A stretch of DNA of 64,000 nt, taken from the NCBI RefSeq assembly GCF_027531705.1, contig NZ_JAPZSP010000005.1, positions 25,187 to 89,186 on the forward strand, written 5' to 3'. Each line of letters opens with the position of its first letter. Position 1 is the first letter of the stretch. The notes beneath the pieces are model-generated. The model worked only from the letters and a program-made list of their open reading frames with translations. It had not been told where the DNA came from and made no database searches. A program made the position numbers and the translations under genes. This DNA comes from Flavobacterium sp. (GTDB taxonomy: Bacteria; Bacteroidota; Bacteroidia; Flavobacteriales; Flavobacteriaceae). Positions 35,045-43,001 of the stretch are shown one piece after another.

Positions 35045-35860
35045 CTAAACAGCTACATCATATTCTCTCAAAGCATCATTCAACGAAGTTTTCAAATCGG
35101 TTGAAGGTTTACGTTGACCAATTATCAATGCACACGGAACTTGAAAGTCTCCAGCAGCAAATTTCTTAGTATAACTTCCAGGAATCACAACCGAACGAGC
35201 AGGAACGTAGCCTTTATACTCAACAGGTTCATTTCCTGTAACATCAATAATTTTGGTTGAAGCTGTTAAACAAACATTAGCTCCTAGAACGGCTTCTTTT
35301 TCAACACGAACACCTTCTACAACAATACATCTTGAACCAATGAAAGCGCCATCTTCAATAATAACTGGCGCGGCTTGCAATGGTTCTAAAACACCACCAA
35401 TTCCAACACCACCAGAAAGGTGAACATTTTTTCCAATCTGTGCACAACTTCCAACAGTTGCCCAAGTATCGACCATCGTGCCTTCATCTACATAAGCACC
35501 AATATTTACATAACTAGGCATCATAATTACACCTTTTGAAATGTAAGCGCCATAACGAGCAACAGCTGGTGGTACAACACGAATTCCTTTTTCGGCATAA
35601 CCTGTTTTCAAAAGCATTTTGTCGTGATATTCAAAAATACCAACTTCATGTGTTTCCATTTTTTGAATTGGAAAATACATAACTACTGCTTTTTTAACCC
35701 ATTCGTTCACTTGCCAACCAGAAGTAGTTGGTTCAGCTACTCTAAGTTTTCCGTTGTCTAGTAAATAAATTACTTCTTTTATAGTGTTTATTGTAATTTC
35801 TTCTTTCAATAATTCTCGGTTTTCCCAAGCTTTTTCTATCGTCGATTGTAAATTGTCCAT
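35045..35860 (-). CDS. dapD: Tetrahydrodipicolinate N-succinyltransferase
   Basis: A 271-residue hexapeptide-repeat acyltransferase of the succinylase route to meso-diaminopimelate and lysine. An N-terminal helical domain (MDNLQSTIEKAWENRELL) is followed by a left-handed beta-helix (KGVIMMPSYVNIGAYVDEGT, GSCAQIGKNVHLSGGVGIGG, IGSRCIVVEG) and the C-terminal PARSVVIPGSYTKKF. The ATG at 35860 matches the family start. It acts in the same pathway as lysA (17395-18600). Confidence 0.95.
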   Translation of the reverse strand: MDNLQSTIEKAWENRELLKEEITINTIKEVIYLLDNGKLRVAEPTTSGWQVNEWVKKAVVMYFPIQKMETHEVGIFEYHDKMLLKTGYAEKGIRVVPPAVARYGAYISKGVIMMPSYVNIGAYVDEGTMVDTWATVGSCAQIGKNVHLSGGVGIGGVLEPLQAAPVIIEDGAFIGSRCIVVEGVRVEKEAVLGANVCLTASTKIIDVTGNEPVEYKGYVPARSVVIPGSYTKKFAAGDFQVPCALIIGQRKPSTDLKTSLNDALREYDVAV

Positions 35861-35943
35861 GATTGTTATGTTTTTGAAATGCAAAGATAATTTATTTTAT
35901 AAAGAAACAGGTATGGTTTTTGTCATTTCAGAATCGAAATAAT

Positions 35944-35951
35944 TACTTTTG
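35944..35951 (+). promoter_or_regulatory. -7 promoter box TACTTTTG for the META lipoprotein
   Basis: TACTTTTG matches TAnnTTTG and lies 22 nt before the ATG at 35974. A TTTG about 21 bases upstream may be the -33 element. The same octamer stands in front of sucC and def. Confidence 0.55.
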
Positions 35952-35973
35952 TTTAAAATCAAATGTACAGAAA

Positions 35974-36414
35974 ATGAAAAATATTTTGATGTTACTATTA
36001 ACTCTAATTATGGTAAGTTGCAGTAATAAAACAATTAATAAAAACGAAAACTCTAAAGAAGTGGCAACCAAAATTGATTCGAAAAATTTGTTTAAAACCA
36101 AATGGAAATTGATTGAATTAAGAGGAAATAAAATTGAGAATACTAAATTCACTCTTGATTTTTTTGAAGAAAATAGATTTGCAGCATTTGCCGGTTGTAA
36201 TAATTTGGGTGGTGAATACAAAGTTGAGAATACTTTCAAAATCACTTTCTCTAAAGTTATTTCAACTAGGATGGCTTGTGAAGATATGAAAACTGAACAA
36301 GAATTTTCTAAAGTGCTCGAAATGACCGATAATTTTATTGTTGACGGAAAAATTCTTTCTCTAAACAAGGGAAGAATGACACCATTAGCAAGATTTGAAT
36401 TGATAAGAAAGTAA
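35974..36414 (+). CDS. META-domain lipoprotein (HslJ-like)
   Basis: A 146-residue lipoprotein. The lipobox is LIMVSC, with Cys15 the lipidated residue in MKNILMLLLTLIMVSCSNKT. The META domain covers about residues 40-140 (FKTKWKLIELRGNKI, FAAFAGCNNLGGEYKV, KVISTRMACEDMKTEQEF). E. coli HslJ is linked to heat shock and novobiocin resistance; the role here is unknown. The ATG at 35974 is chosen because it is 22 nt from a promoter box and gives the lipobox. Confidence 0.82.
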   Translation: MKNILMLLLTLIMVSCSNKTINKNENSKEVATKIDSKNLFKTKWKLIELRGNKIENTKFTLDFFEENRFAAFAGCNNLGGEYKVENTFKITFSKVISTRMACEDMKTEQEFSKVLEMTDNFIVDGKILSLNKGRMTPLARFELIRK

Positions 36415-36425
36415 AGTTTTTTTCC

Positions 36426-36433
36426 TATATTTG
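36426..36433 (+). promoter_or_regulatory. -7 promoter box TATATTTG for the toxin-antitoxin pair
   Basis: TATATTTG matches TAnnTTTG and ends 16 nt before the antitoxin ATG at 36450. Confidence 0.5.
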
Positions 36434-36449
36434 TATAAACAATTTCATT

Positions 36450-36683
36450 ATGGAAACAATAAAAATTGAATGTCAGCCAAACGTTAGAACTAAAATTTTA
36501 GAGTTTTTGAGTTCTTTTTCAGAAAAAGAATGTAAAGTTGTTACTGAAGATTCTAGTTTTATTGAAAATAAAAGAAAACTTCATTTAGTAGATGCAAAAA
36601 TTTCTAATGGAACTGCTGAGTTTTGTAGTTTTGAAGAATTAGATTCATATTTAGACAACGTCATTTCTAATCATGAAGATTAA
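36450..36683 (+). CDS. Probable antitoxin of a type II toxin-antitoxin pair
   Basis: A 77-residue acidic protein (METIKIECQPNVRTKILEFL ... LDSYLDNVISNHED) with no recognised DNA-binding fold. It is called antitoxin because it overlaps the start of a ParE/RelE-like gene by 11 nt in the usual antitoxin-first order. The charged C-terminal half could wrap around the toxin. It is a weak call by sequence and a stronger one by context. Confidence 0.6.
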   Translation: METIKIECQPNVRTKILEFLSSFSEKECKVVTEDSSFIENKRKLHLVDAKISNGTAEFCSFEELDSYLDNVISNHED

Positions 36684-36954
36684 ATTGACTATTGATTTCA
36701 AAGCTGATTTGAAGGAAATCGTTTTTTTTATTTCTAGAGATAAACCAATTGCTGCTCAAAAATTTAAAAATAAATTATTGCAAAACATAAAAAGAGACCT
36801 TGTAAATCCATTCAATTATAAAAAGTCAATATATTTTGATCACAATAATTATAGAGATTATATTTACAAAGGTTATACAACAGTTGTTAGAGTTGATGAG
36901 TTGAACGAAATTGTATATGTTATTGGTATTCTTAAACATAAAATAGCATTATAA
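36673..36954 (+). CDS. ParE/RelE-family toxin
   Basis: A 93-residue basic protein: TIDFKADLKEIVFFISRDKP, AQKFKNKLLQNIKRD, Y-F-D-HNNYRDYIYKGYTTVVRVDE and VYVIGILKHKIAL, the standard ParE/RelE beta-sheet with two N-terminal helices. RelE members cleave mRNA on ribosomes, ParE members inhibit gyrase; catalytic residues do not decide between them here. It ends 19 nt before ruvX. Confidence 0.82.
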   Translation: MKIKLTIDFKADLKEIVFFISRDKPIAAQKFKNKLLQNIKRDLVNPFNYKKSIYFDHNNYRDYIYKGYTTVVRVDELNEIVYVIGILKHKIAL

Positions 36955-36973
36955 CAAATCAAAATCTCTCCAA

Positions 36974-37393
36974 ATGCCAAGAATCCTATCCATAGATTAC
37001 GGAATAAAACGAACAGGAATTGCCGTAACCGACGATTTTCAAATAATTGCTTCTGGATTGACCACAATTCCTTCAGAAACAGCGATTACTTTTCTTAAAG
37101 ATTATTTTTCCAAAGAAAATGTTGTCAAAGTTATCATCGGAGAACCCAAACAGATGAACGGTCAACCTTCTGAAAGTACCGAAGTGATTGAGAAGTTTGT
37201 TTCTAAATTTCAAAAAGAATTTCCCGAAATGAAATTAGAACGTGTTGACGAACGTTTTACATCTAAAATGGCTTTCCAAACTATGATTGATAGTGGATTG
37301 AAAAAAAAACAGCGTCAAAACAAAGCACTAGTCGACGAAATCGCCGCTACAATTATGCTTCAAGATTATTTATTGCGATTTAAAATCACATAA
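36974..37393 (+). CDS. ruvX: Holliday junction resolvase-like RuvX (YqgF)
   Basis: A 139-residue RNase H-fold protein. RILSIDYGIKRTGIAVTD carries the first acidic residue; IIGEPKQMNGQPSESTEVIE and VDERFTSKMAFQTMI complete the YqgF pattern, with KALVDEIAATIMLQDYL at the C-terminus. The family has been linked to pre-16S rRNA 5' maturation as well as to recombination. Length is standard. Confidence 0.93.
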   Translation: MPRILSIDYGIKRTGIAVTDDFQIIASGLTTIPSETAITFLKDYFSKENVVKVIIGEPKQMNGQPSESTEVIEKFVSKFQKEFPEMKLERVDERFTSKMAFQTMIDSGLKKKQRQNKALVDEIAATIMLQDYLLRFKIT

Positions 37394-37432
37394 AACTTTT
37401 AAAACCGTAACTCGAAACTCGCAACCAAAATT

Positions 37433-38917
37433 ATGAATCAACCCGACGTAATCCTTATCGGAACAGGAATAATGAGTGCTACATTAGGCATTTTCCTGAA
37501 AGAATTGCAACCCGAAATAACAATTGAAATATACGAAAGGCTCGATAAACCTGCTCAAGAAAGTTCTTCTGCTTGGAATAATGCCGGAACGGGACATTCC
37601 GCTTTTTGTGAATTGAATTACACACCACAAAATTCAGATGGCACAATCGATGCTAAAAAAGCAATCAAAATTGCCGAACAATTTGAATTAACTCGCCAGT
37701 TTTGGAGTTATTTGGTTGAAAATGGAAAACTAACAAATCCTGAAAGTTTTATTCATTCTATTCCTCATTTGAGTTTTGTTTGGGGAAATGAAAATGTCGA
37801 TTATCTTAGAAAAAGACATGAATCGTTAACCAAAAATCCACTTTTTTCTCAAATGGAATTTAGTGCTGATTTTGAAGTATTAAAAAATTGGATGCCATTG
37901 GTAATGCAAAATAGAAGCAAAGAAGAAGCTGTTGCTGCTACAAAAATTATGCTTGGAACAGATGTTGATTTTGGCGAATTGACTAAGAGAATGTTAGACT
38001 ATTTAGCAAAACAAGAAGGCGTTTCAATATATTACAACCACGAAGTTAGACGAATAAAGCAAAATGAAGATAAAACATGGCGTTTGAAAATCAAAGATTT
38101 GACGAATGATGAAAAAATAAAATCGAAAGCCAAATTTGTTTTTATTGGCGCTGGCGGTGCTTCTTTATTACTTTTGCAAGAAGCCAATATTAACGAAGCC
38201 GAAGGTTATGGCGGTTTTCCTGTTGGCGGACAATGGTTAAAATGTAAAAACGAAGAAATCATTCAAAAGCACCAAGCTAAAGTTTACGGAAAAGCTTCTG
38301 TTGGAGCACCACCAATGTCGGTTCCACATTTAGACACTAGAATTATTAATGGCAAAAAAGAATTACTTTTTGGACCATTTGCTGGATTTTCAACCAAATT
38401 TTTAAAGAACGGTTCCTATTTAGATTTGTTAGATTCAATCGAATTGGATAATATAAAACCTTTGCTTTATGCTGGTTGGAACAATTTTCCGTTGACAAAA
38501 TATCTGATTGAACAAGTAATGCAATCAGACGAAAAACGAATTGAAGCATTGCAAGACTATTTTCCAAACGCCAAAATGGAAGATTGGGAATTACTCGATG
38601 CTGGTCAGCGTGTACAAGTCATCAAAAAAGACGAAGAAGAAGGTGGAACATTAGAATTTGGAACCGAAATTATAACTTCAACCGATGGAACTTTGGCTTG
38701 TTTACTTGGTGCTTCGCCTGGCGCATCAACTGCGGTTTCTGTAATGATTGATGTGCTTACTAGATGTTTTAAAGAAGAAATGAACGATAAACTTTGGCAA
38801 GAAAAGTTAAAAAAAATGATTCCATCTTTTGGATTGCATTTGAACGATAATCAGCAATTATTAAACGAAATAAGAACTAAAACTACTAAAATATTGCAAC
38901 TTACAAATGAAGGATAA
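37433..38917 (+). CDS. mqo: Malate:quinone oxidoreductase
   Basis: A 494-residue FAD-dependent, membrane-associated TCA enzyme passing electrons from malate to the quinone pool. PDVILIGTGIMSATLGIFL is the FAD-binding motif; SSSAWNNAGTGHSAFCELNY, GGFPVGGQWLKC and FGPFAGFSTKFLKNGSYLDL are Mqo signatures, and LGASPGASTAVSVMIDVL is near the C-terminus. It overlaps the next gene by 11 nt, so the two are probably cotranscribed. Confidence 0.95.
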   Translation: MNQPDVILIGTGIMSATLGIFLKELQPEITIEIYERLDKPAQESSSAWNNAGTGHSAFCELNYTPQNSDGTIDAKKAIKIAEQFELTRQFWSYLVENGKLTNPESFIHSIPHLSFVWGNENVDYLRKRHESLTKNPLFSQMEFSADFEVLKNWMPLVMQNRSKEEAVAATKIMLGTDVDFGELTKRMLDYLAKQEGVSIYYNHEVRRIKQNEDKTWRLKIKDLTNDEKIKSKAKFVFIGAGGASLLLLQEANINEAEGYGGFPVGGQWLKCKNEEIIQKHQAKVYGKASVGAPPMSVPHLDTRIINGKKELLFGPFAGFSTKFLKNGSYLDLLDSIELDNIKPLLYAGWNNFPLTKYLIEQVMQSDEKRIEALQDYFPNAKMEDWELLDAGQRVQVIKKDEEEGGTLEFGTEIITSTDGTLACLLGASPGASTAVSVMIDVLTRCFKEEMNDKLWQEKLKKMIPSFGLHLNDNQQLLNEIRTKTTKILQLTNEG

Positions 38918-39701
38918 AATAAAATTAATCGTTTCAGATTTAGATGGAACTTTACTAGATAGCAATCACAATTTACCAACAGATTTTTGGGAAGTTGAGC
39001 AACAATTAACTGATAAAAATATACTTTTTGCGATCGCTTCTGGACGCCAATTGTTCAATATTATTTCGTTGTTTGACAGGATAAAAGAGCGTACTTTATT
39101 CTTAGCAGAAAACGGAACTTTTGCATATTTTAAAGGTGAGGAGTTATTCATAAATGATTTGCCTAAAGAAAATGCAATCGAGTTTATAAAAATAGGAAGA
39201 ACAGTAAAAGATGGGTATGTTATTTTATGTGGAAAAGAATCTGCTTATGTTGAAAATACCGATGAAAGGTTTTTGACAGAAGTCAGAAAATATTATACAA
39301 AGTTGCAAATTGTGGATGATTTAACGCAAGTAGATGATGTGGTTTTGAAAGTAACTATTTGCGATTTTAATGACGTTCCAACCAACAGTTATCAATATTT
39401 TAAAGAATTTGAAAACGACTTTAAAGTGGCTATTTCGGGTTTAATTTGGCTAGACGTAACAAGTTTTACTGCCAATAAAGGTGTTGCTATTGAAATCATT
39501 CAAAAAAAACTAGCGATTTCTAAAGGTGAAACAATGGTTTTTGGCGATTTTCTTAATGATTTAGAAATGATGGAAACCGCCGAATTTAGTTTTGCCATGA
39601 AAAATGCACATAAAGACATCATCGAAATATCTAATTATACGACTGATTTTGATAATAATACGAATGGTGTAACGCAAACAATTGAGAAATACTTGTTATA
39701 A
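38907..39701 (+). CDS. Cof-type HAD-IIB family hydrolase
   Basis: A 264-residue sugar-phosphate phosphatase-like protein. Motif I is VSDLDGTLLDSN with the nucleophile Asp at about residue 10; motif II is AIASGR; the C-terminal motifs are NKGVAIEIIQKKLAI and VFGDFLNDLEMMETAEFSFAM. The C2-B cap domain is in the middle. The substrate is unknown. Its start lies inside the mqo 3' end. Confidence 0.88.
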   Translation: MKDKIKLIVSDLDGTLLDSNHNLPTDFWEVEQQLTDKNILFAIASGRQLFNIISLFDRIKERTLFLAENGTFAYFKGEELFINDLPKENAIEFIKIGRTVKDGYVILCGKESAYVENTDERFLTEVRKYYTKLQIVDDLTQVDDVVLKVTICDFNDVPTNSYQYFKEFENDFKVAISGLIWLDVTSFTANKGVAIEIIQKKLAISKGETMVFGDFLNDLEMMETAEFSFAMKNAHKDIIEISNYTTDFDNNTNGVTQTIEKYLL

Positions 39702-39748
39702 ATGAGTAGTTTCAGTGAAGTTGATGATTCACTAATCTAAAAAATAAT

Positions 39749-39756
39749 TACTTTTG
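39749..39756 (+). promoter_or_regulatory. -7 promoter box TACTTTTG for def
   Basis: TACTTTTG matches TAnnTTTG and lies 47 nt before the def ATG. Two 14-base tandem copies fill the leader. Confidence 0.5.
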
Positions 39757-39758
39757 CC

Positions 39759-39786
39759 AAAATTCTGAATTCAAAATTCTGAATTC
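39759..39786. repeat. Two perfect 14-base tandem copies in the def leader
   Basis: AAAATTCTGAATTC at 39759-39772 is repeated exactly at 39773-39786 and followed by a decayed third copy. It lies between the -7 box and the def start, so it is in the 5' untranslated region. Confidence 0.75.
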
Positions 39787-39803
39787 TAAAATCAGAAATC
39801 AAA

Positions 39804-40391
39804 ATGATACTACCAATAATAGGCTACGGCGATCCAGTTTTAAGAAAAGTAGGTGAAGAAATTTCGGCTGATTATCCTAATCTTACCGAAATTATCGATA
39901 ATATGTATGAAACAATGTACAATGCTTATGGTGTTGGATTAGCAGCACCTCAAATTGGACTAGCTATTCGTTTGTTTGTTATCGATACCGAACCTTTTAG
40001 TGATAGTAAAGATTTAACTCCAGAAGAACATGTACTGTTGAGCACTTTTAAAAGAACTTTCATCAATGCTAAAATGCTAAAAGAAGAAGGCGAAGAATGG
40101 GGTTTTAACGAAGGTTGCTTGAGTATTCCTGATGTGCGCGAAGATGTAATTCGTCATGAAAAAATCACTTTAGAGTATTATGATGAAAATTTCAACAAGA
40201 AAACTGAAGTTTTTGATGGATTAATCGCCAGAGTTATTCAACATGAATACGACCATATTGAAGGAATTTTGTTTACCGATTTAATTTCTACTTTAAAGAA
40301 AAAATTAATCAAAAATAAACTGCAAAATATTATGGATGGTAAAGCTCGTCCAGATTATAGAATGCGTTTTTGCAATAAAAAAGGAAGATAA
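39804..40391 (+). CDS. def: Peptide deformylase
   Basis: A 195-residue metalloenzyme removing the formyl group from new proteins. All three motifs are present: GVGLAAPQIG (about 45-54), EGCLSIP (about 107-113, Cys metal ligand) and HEYDHIEG (about 150-157, two His ligands and the catalytic Glu). Length is slightly longer than E. coli Def because of an insertion (DTEPFSDSKDLTPEEH) seen in Bacteroidota enzymes. Confidence 0.96.
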   Translation: MILPIIGYGDPVLRKVGEEISADYPNLTEIIDNMYETMYNAYGVGLAAPQIGLAIRLFVIDTEPFSDSKDLTPEEHVLLSTFKRTFINAKMLKEEGEEWGFNEGCLSIPDVREDVIRHEKITLEYYDENFNKKTEVFDGLIARVIQHEYDHIEGILFTDLISTLKKKLIKNKLQNIMDGKARPDYRMRFCNKKGR

Positions 40392-40508
40392 ATTCTTAAA
40401 ATCCCAAAAAATAAAATCCCAAATCCCAATTGCTTTTAGCTTAAAATGGCATGAAATTTGAGTTTTTTAATTGAAATTTCAAATTTGTTATTTGGAATTT
40501 TATTTAGT

Positions 40509-40516
40509 TATATTTG
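40509..40516 (+). promoter_or_regulatory. -7 promoter box TATATTTG for the DUF5606 gene
   Basis: TATATTTG matches TAnnTTTG and ends 24 nt before the ATG at 40541. It rules out the in-frame ATG-like start near 40514. Confidence 0.55.
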
Positions 40517-40540
40517 CCACCGCTTAAAAATACAAGTAAA

Positions 40541-41062
40541 ATGAATGTAGAAAAAATATTAGCCATTTCAGGGAAACCTGGTTTATACGAATTAAAAGTT
40601 CAAACCCGTTCAGGATTCGTTGCAGAATCAATGATTGATGGAAAAAAAATTACGGTTGGAATGAGAAGCAACGTAAGTTTGTTATCTGAAATTTCTATGT
40701 ACACTCATAGCGAAGAAAAACCTTTAGTTGAAATTATGCGAGCAATTGCAGTAAAAGAAAACGAAGGACCAGCCATTTCTCATAAAGAAGATAACGATAA
40801 ACTAATTGCTTATTTCAAACAAATTGTGCCAGATTATGATGAAGATAGAGTATATGCTTCAGATATCAAAAAAGTATTGAATTGGTACAATATGCTTCAA
40901 GCAAAAGGAATGGTTTCTAAAGAAGAACCAAAAATTGAAAAAGCAGAATCTATCAAAGAACAAGTGGTAGAAGAAGTTAAAGCCAAAAAAGAACCAAAGA
41001 AAGAAGCTAAAACAGAGAAAGCTGAGAAAGTTGAAAAACCGAAAGCTAAAACTAAAAAATAG
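40541..41062 (+). CDS. DUF5606-family protein
   Basis: A 173-residue protein. Residues 1-130 (MNVEKILAISGKPGLYELKV ... YASDIKKVLNWYNMLQAKGM) fit the Bacteroidota-restricted DUF5606 family, whose N-terminal domain resembles a small SH3-like barrel. Residues 135-173 are a Lys/Glu/Ala-rich low-complexity tail. The function is unknown. It sits between def and mazG and has its own promoter and terminator. Confidence 0.85.
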   Translation: MNVEKILAISGKPGLYELKVQTRSGFVAESMIDGKKITVGMRSNVSLLSEISMYTHSEEKPLVEIMRAIAVKENEGPAISHKEDNDKLIAYFKQIVPDYDEDRVYASDIKKVLNWYNMLQAKGMVSKEEPKIEKAESIKEQVVEEVKAKKEPKKEAKTEKAEKVEKPKAKTKK

Positions 41063-41087
41063 TTAATTACTTTTTTATAAATAGAAT

Positions 41088-41125
41088 TCCTATTGCTCAA
41101 TTTGAGTAATAGGATTTTTTATTTT
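41088..41125 (+). terminator. Rho-independent terminator after the DUF5606 gene
   Basis: TCCTATTGCTCAA (41088-41100) pairs with TTGAGTAATAGGA (41102-41114) with one mismatch, followed by a T-rich run. Confidence 0.8.
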
Positions 41126-41141
41126 TACAAAAATCAAAATC

Positions 41142-41915
41142 ATGAACTCACGCCAACAACAACTCGACTCTTTCAATCGATTATTAGATATAATGAACGA
41201 TTTGCGCGAAAAATGTCCTTGGGATAAAAAGCAAACATTAGAAAGTCTTCGTCATTTAACAATTGAAGAAACATACGAATTGGGCGATGCCATTTTGAAT
41301 AATGATTTGCAAGAAATCAAAAAAGAATTGGGTGATTTGTTGTTACACATTGTTTTTTATGCCAAAATTGGAAGCGAAACAAACGATTTTGATATAGCCG
41401 ATGTTTGCAATGAAATTTGCGATAAATTGATTCACCGTCATCCACATATTTATGGTGATGTTGAAGTTGCCGATGAAGAAGAAGTGAAGCGAAATTGGGA
41501 AAAACTGAAACTTAAAGAAGGAAAAAAATCCGTTTTAGAAGGTGTTCCAAAAGGTTTGCCTGCACTAGTTAAAGCTTCAAGAATTCAGGATAAAGTAAAA
41601 GGTGTCGGATTTGATTGGGAAGAACCACATCAGGTTTGGGATAAAGTTCAGGAAGAATTGCAAGAACTTCAAGTTGAGGTTGCTTCTGGAAACCAAGATA
41701 AAATTGAAGCTGAATTTGGCGATGTTTTATTCTCCATGATAAATTATGCAAGATTCTTGAAAGTAAATCCAGAAGATGCTTTAGAACGAACTAACAAAAA
41801 ATTTATCAAGCGTTTTCAATATCTAGAAAGCAAAGCAGGCGAACTCGGAAAACCATTAATGGATATGACGTTAGCCGAAATGGATGTTTTTTGGAATGAA
41901 GCGAAGAAACTTTGA
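41142..41915 (+). CDS. mazG: Nucleoside triphosphate pyrophosphohydrolase MazG
   Basis: A 257-residue, two-domain MazG that hydrolyses (d)NTPs to monophosphates. The first domain has KCPWDKKQTLESLRHLTIEE and the EExxE-12/28-ExxD metal pattern (EETYEL, KKELGDLLLHIVFYAKI); the second has QEELQELQVEVASG and IEAEFGDVLFSMINYARF. Both domains look complete. The next gene starts 5 nt after its stop. Confidence 0.94.
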   Translation: MNSRQQQLDSFNRLLDIMNDLREKCPWDKKQTLESLRHLTIEETYELGDAILNNDLQEIKKELGDLLLHIVFYAKIGSETNDFDIADVCNEICDKLIHRHPHIYGDVEVADEEEVKRNWEKLKLKEGKKSVLEGVPKGLPALVKASRIQDKVKGVGFDWEEPHQVWDKVQEELQELQVEVASGNQDKIEAEFGDVLFSMINYARFLKVNPEDALERTNKKFIKRFQYLESKAGELGKPLMDMTLAEMDVFWNEAKKL

Positions 41916-41920
41916 TATTT

Positions 41921-42223
41921 ATGGAATTACCTTATTACGCTGTAATTTTTACTTCAAAAAGAACAGAAGTTGACGAAAATTATTCCGAAATGGCTGCTAA
42001 AATGGTTGAATTAGCTCAATTGCAAGAAGGTTTTCTAGGAGTTGAATCTGCTAGAAATGAGATAGGAATAACAGTTTCTTATTGGAAATCTCTTGAAGCT
42101 ATCAAAAATTGGAAACAAAATCTTGATCATCTTGACGCTCAGCAATTGGGAGTTTCAAAATGGTATGAAAAATATACAGTAAGAATAGCTTTGGTTGAAA
42201 AAGAATATAGTTTTGAAAAATAG
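41921..42223 (+). CDS. ABM-domain (antibiotic biosynthesis monooxygenase-like) protein
   Basis: A 100-residue dimeric alpha-beta barrel protein: YYAVIFTSKRTEVDENYSEM, GFLGVESARNEIGITVSYW and ISxxxxxKNWKQNLDHLDAQQ. Members include heme-degrading and polyketide-modifying enzymes, but most, like this one, have no assigned substrate. The ATG at 41921 is chosen over a TTG nine bases upstream that overlaps mazG. It is probably cotranscribed with mazG. Confidence 0.82.
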   Translation: MELPYYAVIFTSKRTEVDENYSEMAAKMVELAQLQEGFLGVESARNEIGITVSYWKSLEAIKNWKQNLDHLDAQQLGVSKWYEKYTVRIALVEKEYSFEK

Positions 42224-42227
42224 CAAT

Positions 42228-42908
42228 CTATTCCGAAAGTCTTCTCAACTTATTTCTGTCTAGAATAGCAATCTTTTTTCCAACCAATTCAATTAAACCA
42301 CTTTTGTTAAATTCTGAAAGTAATCGGATGCAGCTTTCGGTTGCTGTGCCAATCATACCTGCTAATTCTTCACGTGATAACTGAATGTGTAAAGTACCAT
42401 CTTCGTTTTTGCCAAAATTATCATCAAGATATAATAAGGTTTCTGCCAAACGTTCTTTCACACTTTTTTGGGCTAACGAAATCATATGATCGTCGGCATC
42501 TTTCAAATCACCACAAATGGTTTTCATAACATTCATAGAAAACTCATTATTGGTATTAAAAAATCCCATAATTTCACTCTTCGGAATAAAACAAACTTCC
42601 ATATCTTCTAAAGCAACAGCACTCAAGTTGGCTGGTTCCTCGCTAATCATCGAACGTTGACCTAATAATTCGCCTGGTTTGACCAATTTTACAATTTGAT
42701 CTTTTCCATTGGCACTTAACTTCGATAATTTGCAAATACCATCTTTAATGCAAAAAACACCTTTGGTAATTTCACCTTCTTCAAAAATGGGTTCGCCTTT
42801 TTTTATGGTATAAGAAGTCTTACAATCAGCCATTTTTAAAAGATCATCTTTCTTCAACGCTTTTAACGAACTAAATTGTCTCACAATACATTGTTCACAC
42901 TTACTCAT
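42228..42908 (-). CDS. Crp/Fnr-family transcriptional regulator
   Basis: A 226-residue cAMP-receptor-like regulator. Residues 30-150 are the cyclic-nucleotide-like beta-roll (KGEPIFEEGEITKGVFCIKD, LVKPGELLGQRSMIS); residues 170-225 hold the winged helix with HIQLSREELAGMIGTATESC. The N-terminus has Cys4-x2-Cys7 and Cys29, and Cys residues occur later; this is similar to, but not identical with, the Fe-S Cys pattern of E. coli Fnr. It is divergent from ccoI, and Fnr-like palindromes precede ccoI, ccoS and the safE-like gene. It is the likely regulator of this locus. The start at 42908 gives the Cys-rich N-terminus. Confidence 0.87.
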   Translation of the reverse strand: MSKCEQCIVRQFSSLKALKKDDLLKMADCKTSYTIKKGEPIFEEGEITKGVFCIKDGICKLSKLSANGKDQIVKLVKPGELLGQRSMISEEPANLSAVALEDMEVCFIPKSEIMGFFNTNNEFSMNVMKTICGDLKDADDHMISLAQKSVKERLAETLLYLDDNFGKNEDGTLHIQLSREELAGMIGTATESCIRLLSEFNKSGLIELVGKKIAILDRNKLRRLSE

Positions 42909-42930
42909 ATCGTTTTTGGATTTTTCATTG

Positions 42931-42938
42931 CAAATATA
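42931..42938 (-). promoter_or_regulatory. -7 promoter box TATATTTG for the fnr-like gene
   Basis: On the minus strand the sequence reads TATATTTG, matching TAnnTTTG, and ends 22 nt before the ATG at 42908. The Fnr-like box at 42948-42959 starts only 9 nt upstream of it, in the spacer between the -33 and -7 positions, where a bound regulator would be expected to repress. Confidence 0.55.
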
Positions 42939-42947
42939 CCAATTGTA

Positions 42948-42959
42948 TGACAAATATCA
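42948..42959. promoter_or_regulatory. Fnr-like operator 1 (TGAC-AAAT-ATCA), ccoI / fnr-like intergenic region
   Basis: TGACAAATATCA matches the TGATnnnnATCA inverted repeat of the Crp/Fnr family with one mismatch. Its first base is 39 nt before the TTTG (42987-42990) upstream of ccoI. A stretch of 26 bases around it differs by a single base from operator 2. Confidence 0.65.
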
Positions 42960-43001
42960 TATTTTAAAATTAAGTATTGTTTAATCTTTGTAGTAGGTAA
43001 A

